Below are positions 55,558 to 64,000 of a DNA stretch of 64,000 nucleotides, in pieces; position 1 is the stretch's first letter, and every line of letters begins with the position of its first letter. The notes below the pieces were generated by a model. That model was given only the letters and a program-made list of their open reading frames with translations. It searched no databases and was not told the origin of the DNA. The stretch comes from Rhizorhabdus dicambivorans. GTDB lineage: Bacteria > Pseudomonadota > Alphaproteobacteria > Sphingomonadales > Sphingomonadaceae. The position numbers and the translations under genes were made by a program. The stretch lies in NCBI RefSeq assembly GCF_002355275.1, contig NZ_CP023449.1, forward strand, positions 772,001-836,000. The letters run 5' to 3'.

Positions 55558-56748
55558 ATGGCCGATCCCGTCGCTGCCATCACCGCGCCGACGCCATTCC
55601 GCGTCGACGTTCCGGACGAGAAACTGGCGGAGATTCGCGACCGAGTCGCGCGCTACCGCCATTTCCCCGCTCCGGCCGATGAAGGGGACGATTGGCGGTA
55701 CGGCATCAACAGCCGCTGGCTGAAGCGGCTGTGCGATCATTGGCTGAACGGGTTCGACTGGCGCGCGGCCGAAGCGGAGCTGAACCGCTATCCGCAATAT
55801 CGCGTCGAGATCGAGGGGATCGGCCTCCATTATGTCGAGATACGCGGCGAGGGCGCCCGGCGCCGGCCGCTTCTCCTCCTGCATGGCTGGCCGGGCTCGC
55901 ATTTCGAATTCTGGAAGATCGCCGATCGTCTCGCCTTCCCGTCGCGCCATGGCGGCTCGGCCGAGGACGCCTTCGATCTGATCATCCCGTCGCTGCCCGG
56001 CTATGGTTTCTCAGGCCCCCCGCCGCGCCCGGTGGGCATGCGGACGGCGGCGCGGCTGTTGAACCGGCTGATGGTCGAGGTGCTGGGCCATGACCGGTAC
56101 ATGGTCCAGGGCGGCGATTGGGGCGCGGTGGTCGCGGCCTGGCTGGGCGCCGATCATGCGGCCTCCTGCGTCGCGGTCCACGTCAATCTGATCGGCCTGC
56201 GCCCGGCGCCGGGCGACGATGGCGCCGCCACCGAGGAGGAGAGCGCCGCGATCCGCGCGATGATGGAGCGCGAGCGGCCCCATCTCGCCTATGCGGTGCA
56301 GCAGGCCACCCGGCCGCAGACGCTGGCGATCGGCCTCATGGACTCGCCGGTCGGCACCGCCGCCTGGATCCTCGACAAATTCTACTGCTGGTCGGAGCTG
56401 TCCGGCCGGTCGATCGAGGAGGTGTACACGCTCGACGAACTGCTCACCAATGTCATGATCTATCTGGTCAACGATACGATGTGCAGTTCGCTCTGGTCCT
56501 ATCGCGGCATGGCGGAGGAGCGGGTGCCCTTCGGTCAGGTCTATTGCGCCAGCCCGACGGCCTTCGCCCATTATCCCTATGAGTTTGTGGGCGGTACGCC
56601 GCCGCGCAGCTGGGTGGAGCGCTACTACAATGTGGTGCGCTGGACCGAATTGGAGCGGGGCGGCCATTTCGCCGCGCTCGAACAGCCGGATTCGTTCCTG
56701 GCCGACGTCACGGCCTTCGCGCGCGACGCCTTCCCCGCCGGAGCCTGA
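55558..56748 (+). CDS. Epoxide hydrolase (alpha/beta hydrolase with EPHN domain)
   Basis: The 396-aa protein begins with the epoxide hydrolase N-terminal domain (FRVDVPDEKLAEIRDRVARYR), then HGWPGS, the nucleophile Asp in QGGDWGAVVA, and a His in RGGHFAALEQP. It hydrolyses an epoxide to a diol. Its position after a P450 and ferredoxin fits opening an epoxide made by that P450. A second hydrolase follows after 4 bp. Confidence 0.92.
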   Translation: MADPVAAITAPTPFRVDVPDEKLAEIRDRVARYRHFPAPADEGDDWRYGINSRWLKRLCDHWLNGFDWRAAEAELNRYPQYRVEIEGIGLHYVEIRGEGARRRPLLLLHGWPGSHFEFWKIADRLAFPSRHGGSAEDAFDLIIPSLPGYGFSGPPPRPVGMRTAARLLNRLMVEVLGHDRYMVQGGDWGAVVAAWLGADHAASCVAVHVNLIGLRPAPGDDGAATEEESAAIRAMMERERPHLAYAVQQATRPQTLAIGLMDSPVGTAAWILDKFYCWSELSGRSIEEVYTLDELLTNVMIYLVNDTMCSSLWSYRGMAEERVPFGQVYCASPTAFAHYPYEFVGGTPPRSWVERYYNVVRWTELERGGHFAALEQPDSFLADVTAFARDAFPAGA

Positions 56749-56752
56749 CGGC

Positions 56753-57688
56753 ATGAAGGTGATGACGCCGCGAACCGTCAGGGCCGGCGTGCTCGATGTC
56801 GCCTATGCGGAGGCGGGCCCGGCGGACGGCTGGCCGGTCGTGCTGGTCCATGGCTTTCCCTATGACGCGCACTGCTACAGCGATGCCGCCGAACTGCTGG
56901 CGCGGGAAGGCGCGAGGGTCGTCATGCCGTGGATGCGCGGCTATGGCGCTACCCGCTTCCTGTCGGCCGATACGCCGCGCTCGGGCCAGCAGGGCGCGTT
57001 CGGCGCCGATCTGCTGGCGTTGCTTGATGCGTTGGGCATCGACAGGGCCATCCTCGGCGGCTTCGACTGGGGCGGCCGTGCGGCCTGCGTCGTCGCCGCG
57101 CTGTGGCCCGAGCGGGTCGAGGCGCTGGTTTCGGCGGCCGGCTACAATATCCTCGATCCGGCGCGCGCCGCCCTGCCGCTCGCGCCCGAGGTCGAACACC
57201 GGCTCTGGTATGTCTGGTATCTCCATTCCGAACGGGGCAGGGCGGGGCTGGCGGCGCACCGCGAGGATTTCTGCCGTCTGCTCTGGCGGCTCTGGTCGCC
57301 GCGCTGGGATTTCTCCGACGAAGACTATGCGCGCTCCGCCGCCGCCTTCGACAACCCCGATTTCGTCGATGTCGTCACCCACAGCTATCGCCATCGCCAC
57401 GGTCTGGCGGCCGGCGACCCGACCTACGCCGACATCGAGCGACGCCTGGCGGCGCTGCCGCCGATCTCCGCGCCCAGTGTGGTGATCGAAAGCGGCAGCG
57501 ACGGTCTGATGCCGCCCACCCATTTCATGGACCTGTCGGCGCGGTTCACCGGGGGCTGGAAACGACGGGTCCTGGTCAAGGCCGGCCACAATCCGCCGCA
57601 GGAGGACCCGCGCGCCTTTGCTGACGCGGTGCTGGCCGCCCGGGCTCTTGCCGCCGAGCGGCGCGCATTATCGGAGGGGAAGAGATGA
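56753..57688 (+). CDS. Alpha/beta hydrolase with Asp nucleophile (epoxide hydrolase/dehalogenase-like)
   Basis: The 311-aa protein has VHGFPYDAHCY, the nucleophile-elbow GGFDWGGRA with Asp instead of Ser, and a C-terminal His in KAGHNPPQEDP. Asp nucleophiles occur in epoxide hydrolases and haloalkane dehalogenases. It starts 4 bp after the epoxide hydrolase stop and overlaps the GMC gene by 4 bp, so it belongs to the P450 operon and may act on another intermediate. Confidence 0.85.
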   Translation: MKVMTPRTVRAGVLDVAYAEAGPADGWPVVLVHGFPYDAHCYSDAAELLAREGARVVMPWMRGYGATRFLSADTPRSGQQGAFGADLLALLDALGIDRAILGGFDWGGRAACVVAALWPERVEALVSAAGYNILDPARAALPLAPEVEHRLWYVWYLHSERGRAGLAAHREDFCRLLWRLWSPRWDFSDEDYARSAAAFDNPDFVDVVTHSYRHRHGLAAGDPTYADIERRLAALPPISAPSVVIESGSDGLMPPTHFMDLSARFTGGWKRRVLVKAGHNPPQEDPRAFADAVLAARALAAERRALSEGKR

Positions 57689-59310
57689 TCGAAGCCGACT
57701 ATGTCATCATCGGCGGAGGCAGCGCCGGTTGCGTGCTGGCGAACCGCCTGTCCGAAGATCCGAACAACCAGGTGGTGCTGCTGGAGGCCGGCGGCGACGG
57801 CAAGGGCTTCTGGGTCGATATGCCGGTCGGCTCGGTCAAGCTGGTCGGCGACGAGCGGACCGACTGGATCCACAAGAGCGAGCCGGACCCGACGATCAAC
57901 GGGCGCGAGATCATCTGGAACGCCGGCAAGATGCTGGGCGGCGGCGGCGGGGTGAACGGCCTCGTCTATATCCGGGGCCAGCGCGGCGACTATGACCTGT
58001 GGGAGAAGCTCGGCTGCGAAGGCTGGGGATTTCGCGACGTGCTGCCCTATTTCATGCGCGGCGAACGCTGGGAAGGCGATGGCGATTTCCAGTCGCACGG
58101 CCGCACCGGTACCCTGGCCGTCACGCATCAGCGCACCCGTGGGCCCGTCCTGTCCGCCTTCTTCGAGTCTGCGAAGAATGCGGGCTTCCGCTATATCGAG
58201 GACCCGGCGGCGGGCGATATCGACGGCGTCTTCCACACCCTGACCAATCAGGAGGACGGCCGCCGCTGCAGTCCGGCACGTGCCTTCCTGGAGCCGGTCC
58301 GCAAGCGTCCGAACCTCCGGGTGATGACGCATGTGCTGGTCGATCGCGTGCTGTTCGAGGGACGCGTGGCCACCGGCGTGGCGGCGCGGGCCCGCGATGG
58401 CCGGCCGCTGATCGTCAAGGCGCGCCGCGAGGTGATCGTCAGCGGCGGGGCCACCCAGTCGCCGGCCATATTGATGCGGTCCGGCATCGGCCCGGCCGCC
58501 CATCTGCGCGAACATGGCATCAAGGTCGTCGCCGATCGCGCCGGGGTCGGCCAGAACCTGATGGAGCATCCCGGCATCGGCCTGCGCTGGCTGATCGACC
58601 TGCCTTCGTTCAATTCGCAGCTGCGCTCGCGCTGGCGGCAGGGCCTGGCCTTCCTGCGCTATCTGGCGAAGCGGGACGGCCTCATGGCGCTGTCGATGAC
58701 CCAGGCGATCGCCGGGGCTAAGACCCAGCCCGATCTCGCCGAGCCCGATATCCTGCTGTTCTTCTCCAGCTGGGTCTTCGATCCGACCAAGCCGCCGCTG
58801 CGCCCCGGCAAGGCGGCGGTATTCCCCCTGCTCAAGGACCCGGCGGCGGGAATGCACAGCTTCGTCAACCGGCCCCACAGCCGGGGTGAAATCCGCCTGC
58901 GGAGCGCCGCTCCCCAGGATTCTCCGGTCATTCATCCCAACCTGCTCGGCGACGAACGCGACGTCGAGACGCTGGTGCGCGCCGGCAAGGCGATCGAGCG
59001 GATCTTCGCCGCGCCGGGCCTGGCCGAACATGTCGTCGGCCGTTTGAGCCCGGTGCTCGGTAGCGACGACGAGTGGCGCGATTTCGTCCGTTCGACCGCC
59101 GGCATCGGCTGGCATGCCAGCGGCACCTGCCGGATGGGCGGCGATGCGGATTCGGTGCTCGATCCCCGCCTCAGGGTGCGCGGCGTCGACCGGCTGCGCG
59201 TCGTGGACGCGTCGGTGATGCCCACGCTCACCAGTGCTAATACAAATGCTCCAACGATGATGATCGGCGAACGCGCCTCGGCGATGATCCTCGAGGATGC
59301 GCACGCCTGA
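57685..59310 (+). CDS. GMC-family FAD oxidoreductase (alcohol/choline dehydrogenase-like)
   Basis: The 541-aa flavoprotein has the FAD-binding YVIIGGGSAGCVLANRL, the GMC signature region with GKMLGGGGGVNGLVYIRG, and the C-terminal active-site His in WHASGTCRMG and TSANTNAPTMMIGERA. It oxidises a primary or secondary alcohol. Its ATG overlaps the preceding stop (ATGA), and it is the last gene of the P450 operon. It could oxidise the hydroxylated or diol product of the upstream enzymes. The motif GSSAVN common in the family is GGGGVN here. Confidence 0.9.
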   Translation: MIEADYVIIGGGSAGCVLANRLSEDPNNQVVLLEAGGDGKGFWVDMPVGSVKLVGDERTDWIHKSEPDPTINGREIIWNAGKMLGGGGGVNGLVYIRGQRGDYDLWEKLGCEGWGFRDVLPYFMRGERWEGDGDFQSHGRTGTLAVTHQRTRGPVLSAFFESAKNAGFRYIEDPAAGDIDGVFHTLTNQEDGRRCSPARAFLEPVRKRPNLRVMTHVLVDRVLFEGRVATGVAARARDGRPLIVKARREVIVSGGATQSPAILMRSGIGPAAHLREHGIKVVADRAGVGQNLMEHPGIGLRWLIDLPSFNSQLRSRWRQGLAFLRYLAKRDGLMALSMTQAIAGAKTQPDLAEPDILLFFSSWVFDPTKPPLRPGKAAVFPLLKDPAAGMHSFVNRPHSRGEIRLRSAAPQDSPVIHPNLLGDERDVETLVRAGKAIERIFAAPGLAEHVVGRLSPVLGSDDEWRDFVRSTAGIGWHASGTCRMGGDADSVLDPRLRVRGVDRLRVVDASVMPTLTSANTNAPTMMIGERASAMILEDAHA

Positions 59311-59384
59311 TCGTCACCGGGCCGTAAGGAAATGGCAGGAAATATAATGGCTTCTGTGGCCATCATTCCCCGCCCGTGCTGCGT

Positions 59385-59413
59385 TGACGATCTAAAATAA
59401 TTGTTTTAGTATC
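59385..59413 (+). promoter_or_regulatory. Promoter with perfect 18-bp palindrome in the spacer
   Basis: TTGACG (59385-59390) and TAGTAT (59408-59413) are 17 bp apart. The perfectly symmetric-armed CTAAAATAATTGTTTTAG (59393-59410) fills the spacer and -10 element. On the minus strand it reads CTAAAACAATTATTTTAG, the best match to the TRAWAC-N4-GTWTYA pattern. Repressor binding here would block RNA polymerase. Confidence 0.6.
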
Positions 59414-59433
59414 GCGCAAACTGGAGAGTCGTG

Positions 59434-61176
59434 ATGTCACAGCAATCTTCGCCCGACCTGGTGATCCGCAACGGACTGGTGGCCGATGGTCTCGGTTCGC
59501 CGCTCCGACGCGCCGATATCGCCATCAGCGACGGCCGCATCGTCGAGGTGGGCGAGGTCAGGGCGCAGGGCGCCGAGGAGATCGACGCCGAGGGTGCCCT
59601 GGTGACGCCGGGCTTTGTCGACGTCCACACCCATTATGACGGCCAGGCCGTCTGGTCGCAGCGTTTCTCCCCCTCCTCGGCCCATGGCGTAACGACGGTG
59701 GTGATGGGCAATTGCGGCGTCGGCTTCGCGCCCTGCCGTCCCGAGGACCATGAGGTGCTGGTCAGCGTCATGGAGGGCGTGGAGGACGTGCCCGAGGTCG
59801 TCATGACCAAGGGGCTCGACTGGAGCTGGGAGACCTTCCCGCAGTTCCTCGACACGCTGGAGCAGCGTCCGCACGATATCGATTTTGGCGTCTACCTGCC
59901 GCACTCACCGCTGCGCGTCTATGTGATGGGCGATCGCGGCGTCCGCCGGGAGGAGGCTCAGCCGGCCGATCTGGAGCGGATGCGCGACATCACGCGGGAG
60001 GCGATGCGCGCCGGCGCGCTCGGCTTCGCCACGTCCAGCGTGCCGGCGCACCGCACCGGCAAGGGCGAGTTCATCCCCTCCTTCCAGAGCGCCGAGAGCG
60101 AATATCTGGCGATCGCCGAGGCGATGACCGACACCGGGCGGGGCGTGTTCCAGATGGTGCTCGACCAGCGCCACCCCGCCGACGCGGATCGCTTCGTGCC
60201 GATGCTGGAGCGGCTCAGCGAGAAGACCGGTCGGATTGTCACCTTCTCGATGACCCAGATGATGGACGGCCCGCCGAAGGCCTATCGCGACGTGCTGAAG
60301 GCGGTGAGTGAGGCCAACCGCAAGCCGGGCGTGGAGATCCGCCCGCAGGTGTTCCCGCGCCCGATGGGCATGTTGCTCGGCATCGATCTGACCCTGAACC
60401 CGTTCAGCCTGTGCCCCAGCTACGAGCCGCTGCTGGCGCTGTCGGTGCCCGAGCGGGTCGCCGCGCTGCGCGATCCCGCCTTGCGCGCCCGGCTGCTGGT
60501 GGAGCAGCCCGCGGACCCGAAGAATCCGCTGTTCGTCATCGCCCGGGACTGGAAGCGGCTCTATCCGTTCCGCACCCCGGCCGACTATGAGCCGCCCAGG
60601 AGCAGCAGCATCGCAGCCCTCGCCGAACAGACCGGCGTGTCGCCGGAAAACATCGCCTATGATCTGCTGCTGGAGAATGACGGCGCGGGAATGATCCTCG
60701 CCGCCATCACCAACTATGCCGAAGCGACGCTGGACGCGGTGTTCGAGATGATCACCCATGAGGACACCGTCGTCGCCCTCGGCGACGGTGGGGCCCATTA
60801 TGGGCTGATCTGCGACGCCAGCTTCCCCACCTTCATGCTCACCCACTGGGCGCGCGACCGCGACAGCCAGAAGATCGAGCTGAGCGACGCCGTCGAGGCG
60901 CTGACCTCGCGCCCCGCCCGTCTGGTCGGGCTGGACGATCGCGGCGTGATCGCGCCCGGCTACAAGGCGGATATCAACATCATCGATCTCGACCGGCTGG
61001 AACTGAAGATGCCGCATATCGAACGCGATCTGCCGGGTGGCGGGCGCCGCCTGAACCAGGGCGCGATCGGCTACCGGGCGACGCTGGTGTCGGGCAAGGT
61101 CATCCAGCGTGATGGCGTGCCGACCAGCGAACTGCCCGGCCGGCTGATCCGCGGGCCGCAGCCGCTCGCGGCCTGA
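59434..61176 (+). CDS. D-aminoacylase-like amidohydrolase (N-acyl-D-amino-acid deacylase family)
   Basis: The 580-aa protein has the metal motif HTHYDGQ (His65, His67), GNCGVGFAP with the metal-binding Cys94, and the C-terminal GDGGAHYGLICDASFPT. Family members hydrolyse N-acyl-D-amino acids, and others act on amides or cyclic ureides. The ATG at 59434 is used with GGAGAG upstream; a GTG at 59431 is adjacent. A paralogue starts at 62922. The substrate is uncertain: catabolic loci often hold such genes for amide bonds of unknown compounds. Confidence 0.87.
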   Translation: MSQQSSPDLVIRNGLVADGLGSPLRRADIAISDGRIVEVGEVRAQGAEEIDAEGALVTPGFVDVHTHYDGQAVWSQRFSPSSAHGVTTVVMGNCGVGFAPCRPEDHEVLVSVMEGVEDVPEVVMTKGLDWSWETFPQFLDTLEQRPHDIDFGVYLPHSPLRVYVMGDRGVRREEAQPADLERMRDITREAMRAGALGFATSSVPAHRTGKGEFIPSFQSAESEYLAIAEAMTDTGRGVFQMVLDQRHPADADRFVPMLERLSEKTGRIVTFSMTQMMDGPPKAYRDVLKAVSEANRKPGVEIRPQVFPRPMGMLLGIDLTLNPFSLCPSYEPLLALSVPERVAALRDPALRARLLVEQPADPKNPLFVIARDWKRLYPFRTPADYEPPRSSSIAALAEQTGVSPENIAYDLLLENDGAGMILAAITNYAEATLDAVFEMITHEDTVVALGDGGAHYGLICDASFPTFMLTHWARDRDSQKIELSDAVEALTSRPARLVGLDDRGVIAPGYKADINIIDLDRLELKMPHIERDLPGGGRRLNQGAIGYRATLVSGKVIQRDGVPTSELPGRLIRGPQPLAA

Positions 61177-61236
61177 ACGGCACGAGGCACCATGGCGGCG
61201 CGGCTTATCCGGCCTGCGCCATGCAGGATATATGCG

Positions 61237-61755
61237 ATGGATGAAGCGCTGAGCGACTTGCTCGACGAGCACCGGATCCGGCGCTTGATCCTGATCTGGC
61301 TGGACGGGATCGACACTCGCGATCCGGCGAAGATCCGCGCCGCCTGGGCCGAAGAGATGGAGACCGAGTTCATCGGCTTTCCGGACATGGGCGGTGGGCC
61401 GATCGCGCCCGGCCGTCACCGCACCGCCGATCGCGCCGAAGGGCTGATCCGCATGATTGGCCAGTTCAGCATGACCCAGCATGTCAGCACCAACCATCTG
61501 GTGACGATCGAGGGCGATCGGGCGACCTGCAGCGCCTATGTGCTGGCGACGCATCATATGGAGGTCGCCGGGCGCGAGCCTTGGTCGGTGATCGGTGCCC
61601 GCTATGATATCGAGGCGGCCCGGCTTGCCGTCGGCTGGCGGCTGACCCGGCTCAAATGGACCCGGCTCTGGACATCGGGCAACGACGCGCTGTGGGCGGA
61701 GGCCGGCAGGCGCATGGCCGCCGAGGCCGCCGCGCCGGCCTTGGTGGCGCGATGA
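61237..61755 (+). CDS. SnoaL/NTF2-like protein
   Basis: The 172-aa protein has the NTF2-like pattern LDEHRIRRLILIWLDGID at the N-terminus, TQHVSTNHLVTIEGDRATCSAYVLATHHM in the middle and a C-terminal WRLTRLKWTRLWTSGN. Such proteins work as dehydratases, isomerases or small dioxygenase subunits. The ATG at 61237 has AGGA about 8 bp upstream; an in-frame ATG at 61192 would lengthen it by 15 residues. It overlaps the aldo/keto reductase by 4 bp. The role is unknown. Confidence 0.75.
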   Translation: MDEALSDLLDEHRIRRLILIWLDGIDTRDPAKIRAAWAEEMETEFIGFPDMGGGPIAPGRHRTADRAEGLIRMIGQFSMTQHVSTNHLVTIEGDRATCSAYVLATHHMEVAGREPWSVIGARYDIEAARLAVGWRLTRLKWTRLWTSGNDALWAEAGRRMAAEAAAPALVAR

Positions 61756-62870
61756 GCGGCGGCACCGCCCCGATGCGCTATGCGCTGCTCGGCGACACCG
61801 GCCTGTTCGTGTCGCGCCTGTCGCTCGGCGCGCTGACCTTCGGCGCGCAGGATGGCGACGGGCTCTACCAGATGATCGGAAATCTCGATCAGCCGACGGT
61901 GAATCGGCTGGTCGGCCATGCGCTGGAGCGGGGCGTCAATCTGATCGACACCGCCAATGTCTACGCCGATGGCCGGTCGGAGGTCGCGGTCGGCCAGGCG
62001 CTGAAAGATCTGGGGGTCCGCCGCTCGGACGTGATCGTCGCCACCAAATTTTTCAGCCGCACTGGACCCGGGCCCAATGATATCGGGGCCAGCCGCGCGC
62101 ATATCATGGCGTCGGTGGAGGCCAGCCTGAAGCGGCTCGGCACCGATCATGTCGATCTCTATCAGATGCATGGGCAGGACCCTATCACCCCGGAGGAGGA
62201 GACGCTCCGCGCGCTCGACGATCTCGTCGCGCAAGGCAAGGTCCGCTATGTCGGCTGTTCCAACTGGCAGGCCTGGAAGCTGATGAAGGCGCTGGCCCTG
62301 TCGGATCGGCGCGGGCTCACCCGTTTCCAGTCACTCCAGGCCTATTACTCGATCGCGGGGCGCGATCTGGAGCGGGAGATCGCGCCGCTGCTGCAGGATC
62401 AGCGGGTCGGGCTGATGGTCTGGGGCGCTCTCGCCTGGGGCCTGCTCTCGGGCAAGTACCGGCGCGATGGAGAAGGTGGCGGCGCGGGAGAGGGCCGTCG
62501 TGCCCAGCTCGACTATCCGCCGGTCGATCGCGAGCGCGCCTGGGCCTGCGTCGATGCGATGCGGGAGATCGGCGACGCCCATGGCGTATCGGTGGCGCGG
62601 GTCGCGATCGCCTGGCTGCTGAGCAGGCCCTGTGTCAGCACCATCGTCATCGGCGCGCGCAACCTCGATCAGCTCGACGACAATCTGGCGGCGCTGGAGC
62701 TGGAGCTGGGCCCGGAGGAACTGGCCCGGCTCGATGCGGTCAGCGCGCTGCCGCCCGAATATCCCGGCTGGGCGGTCGAACTGATGAACAAGACCCGCCT
62801 GCCCCAGCCGGGGCAGGGCCCCGGCGGCTTGGGCGATCGGCTGCGGCAGTCCGCCGCCGAGAATGGCTGA
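61752..62870 (+). CDS. Aldo/keto reductase
   Basis: This 372-aa TIM-barrel reductase has NLIDTANVYADGRSEVAVGQAL (catalytic Asp and Tyr), the catalytic Lys in VIVATKFF and His in YQMHGQD, the NADPH-binding IVIGARNLDQLDDNLAAL and an extra C-terminal tail. It belongs to the YajO/Tas-like (AKR11/12-type) group and reduces aldehydes or ketones. It is coupled to the NTF2-like gene and followed after 51 bp by the second amidohydrolase. Confidence 0.9.
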   Translation: MSGGTAPMRYALLGDTGLFVSRLSLGALTFGAQDGDGLYQMIGNLDQPTVNRLVGHALERGVNLIDTANVYADGRSEVAVGQALKDLGVRRSDVIVATKFFSRTGPGPNDIGASRAHIMASVEASLKRLGTDHVDLYQMHGQDPITPEEETLRALDDLVAQGKVRYVGCSNWQAWKLMKALALSDRRGLTRFQSLQAYYSIAGRDLEREIAPLLQDQRVGLMVWGALAWGLLSGKYRRDGEGGGAGEGRRAQLDYPPVDRERAWACVDAMREIGDAHGVSVARVAIAWLLSRPCVSTIVIGARNLDQLDDNLAALELELGPEELARLDAVSALPPEYPGWAVELMNKTRLPQPGQGPGGLGDRLRQSAAENG

Positions 62871-62921
62871 GGCCGCCATGCCGCCATCATCTTACATCCC
62901 ATTTTTCGAACTGGAGGCTTC

Positions 62922-64000
62922 ATGCTGGATTTGCTGATCAAGGGCGGGACGCTGATCGACGGCACCGGCGCGCCCGCGCGCGTCGCCGATGTCGGCATCC
63001 GGGGTGACGAGATCGTCGAGATCGGCACGATCGACGCGCCCGCCCGCCGGGTGATCGATGCGCGCGGTCTGTTGGTGACGCCGGGCTGGGTGGACATCCA
63101 CACCCATTATGACGGCCAGGTCACCTGGGATTCGCAGCTCGCCCCGTCCTTCTGGCATGGCGTCACGACGATCGTGATGGGCAATTGCGGCGTCGGCTTC
63201 GCGCCCGTCCACAAGGACAAGCGCGAATGGCTGATCGGGGTGATGGAGGGGGTGGAGGACATCCCCGGCGCCGCCCTGTCCGAAGGCATACAGTGGGAGT
63301 GGGAGAGCTTCCCCGAATATCTCGATGCGCTCGACCGCCGGCCCTACGCGCTCAACATCGCCGCGCAGATTCCGCACGCGGCACTGCGTGCCTATGTGAT
63401 GGGTGAGCGCGGCGCCGAGAATGAGGAAGCGACCGGCGAGGAGATCGCCCGCATGGCGGAAGCCGTGCGTGAGGGGATGGAGGCCGGCGCCTTCGGTTTC
63501 TCGACCACCCGTTCGATCATGCACCGCGCGATCGACGGTGCCCGCGTGCCGGGCGCGACGGCGGGGCTGCCCGAGCTGGAGGCGATCGCCCGCGCGGTCG
63601 GCGACAGCGGGCGCGGCATCTTCGAAGTGGCGCCCAACGGCCTCAGCGGTGACGATCTGCTCGCCCCGCAGCAGGAAATCGCCTGGATGAAGGATATCTC
63701 GCAGCGGATCGGCATCCCGGTGACCTTCCTCTGCCTGCAGGTGTCCAGCGCGCCCGATCTGTGGCGGGATCTGCTCGCCGAATGCCGTTCGGCGCGTGCC
63801 GACGGCGCCGATGTAACGCCCCAGGTCTATTCGCGGGCTGTCGGCGCGATCCTGACCCTGGAGAACAAGATCAACCCCTTCTTCGAGTCGCCGACGATGC
63901 GCAGCCTCGATCATCTGCCCTTCGCGGAGCGGGTCGCGCGCCTGAAGGCCGATCCGGACCTGCGCGCGAAGATCGTGGAGGAGGGCGCGCAGGGCCAGAC
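62922..64000 (+). CDS. D-aminoacylase-like amidohydrolase, 5' part (runs off the window)
   Basis: The first 359 codons are present; the gene continues beyond 64000. It has HTHYDGQ (His60, His62) and GNCGVGFAP (Cys89) and is clearly paralogous to the protein at 59434-61176, for example in the GVEDIPG and HGVTT.VMGNCG stretches. GGAGG precedes the ATG at 62922. The two may act on related substrates. The C-terminal GDGGAH region is outside the window. Confidence 0.87.
   Translation, partial: MLDLLIKGGTLIDGTGAPARVADVGIRGDEIVEIGTIDAPARRVIDARGLLVTPGWVDIHTHYDGQVTWDSQLAPSFWHGVTTIVMGNCGVGFAPVHKDKREWLIGVMEGVEDIPGAALSEGIQWEWESFPEYLDALDRRPYALNIAAQIPHAALRAYVMGERGAENEEATGEEIARMAEAVREGMEAGAFGFSTTRSIMHRAIDGARVPGATAGLPELEAIARAVGDSGRGIFEVAPNGLSGDDLLAPQQEIAWMKDISQRIGIPVTFLCLQVSSAPDLWRDLLAECRSARADGADVTPQVYSRAVGAILTLENKINPFFESPTMRSLDHLPFAERVARLKADPDLRAKIVEEGAQGQ

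Overview
The window is GC-rich, densely packed alphaproteobacterial DNA. It looks like a sphingomonad (Sphingomonadaceae): it has three large TonB-dependent receptors, a LigM/DesA-type O-demethylase, glutathione-dependent dehalogenase genes of the pentachlorophenol type, and many aromatic-acid and acyl-CoA catabolic genes. No rRNA, tRNA, CRISPR array, insertion sequence or phage gene was seen. Family assignments come from reading motifs and from recalled family sequences; no database search was run.

Layout. (1) 1-3734: partial pabB, a thiolase, an IclR regulator and a two-subunit 3-oxoacid CoA-transferase, which together look like a beta-ketoadipate-type lower pathway. (2) 3749-23303: the most interesting region. 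It encodes a single-barrel MetE-like protein, a tetrahydrofolate (THF)-dependent O-demethylase, MetF, a PcpF-like glutathionyl-hydroquinone reductase, a PcpC-like reductive dehalogenase, a TonB receptor, a periplasmic metallo-hydrolase, a PcpA-like hydroquinone dioxygenase with an HPP membrane protein, FolD, PurU, a carboxylesterase, a second TonB receptor, FolB, a LysR regulator, another GST and maleylacetate reductase. Eleven promoter regions here carry the same two-part site: a 15-bp ATCC-N7-GGAT-like palindrome and a second ATCC-like element exactly 22 bp further on. (3) 23335-35506: nitroreductase, SDR, thiolase, BKACE enzyme, TetR regulator, amidohydrolase, acyl-CoA dehydrogenase, two acyl-CoA ligases and a Gfo/Idh oxidoreductase. 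(4) 35843-46852: a meta-cleavage module with ferredoxin, Rieske alpha and beta subunits, extradiol dioxygenase, dehydrogenase, C-C hydrolase and amidohydrolases, flanked by two CaiB-type CoA-transferases. (5) 46929-59310: TauD-type dioxygenase, third TonB receptor, enoyl-CoA hydratase and aldehyde dehydrogenase, then a P450, [3Fe-4S] ferredoxin, epoxide hydrolase, alpha/beta hydrolase and GMC oxidoreductase operon. (6) 59434-64000: two D-aminoacylase-like amidohydrolases around an NTF2-like protein and an aldo/keto reductase.

Proposed working of region 2 (inference): a methoxylated, probably chlorinated aromatic is imported and O-demethylated. The methyl group goes to THF and is oxidised by MetF and FolD; PurU then releases formate and regenerates THF. 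The resulting (chloro)hydroquinone is dechlorinated by the PcpC-like enzyme, with the PcpF-like enzyme as repair partner, cleaved by the PcpA-like enzyme and reduced by maleylacetate reductase to 3-oxoadipate. The CoA-transferase and thiolase of region 1 could finish the route. No PcpB-type phenol hydroxylase or PcpD-type reductase is present, so demethylation rather than hydroxylation appears to be the entry step.

Regions 3-6 share a different candidate operator, a palindrome close to TRAWAC-N4-GTWTYA. It also lies upstream of the TetR gene at 27956, which suggests a second, separately regulated set of acyl-CoA and aromatic genes.
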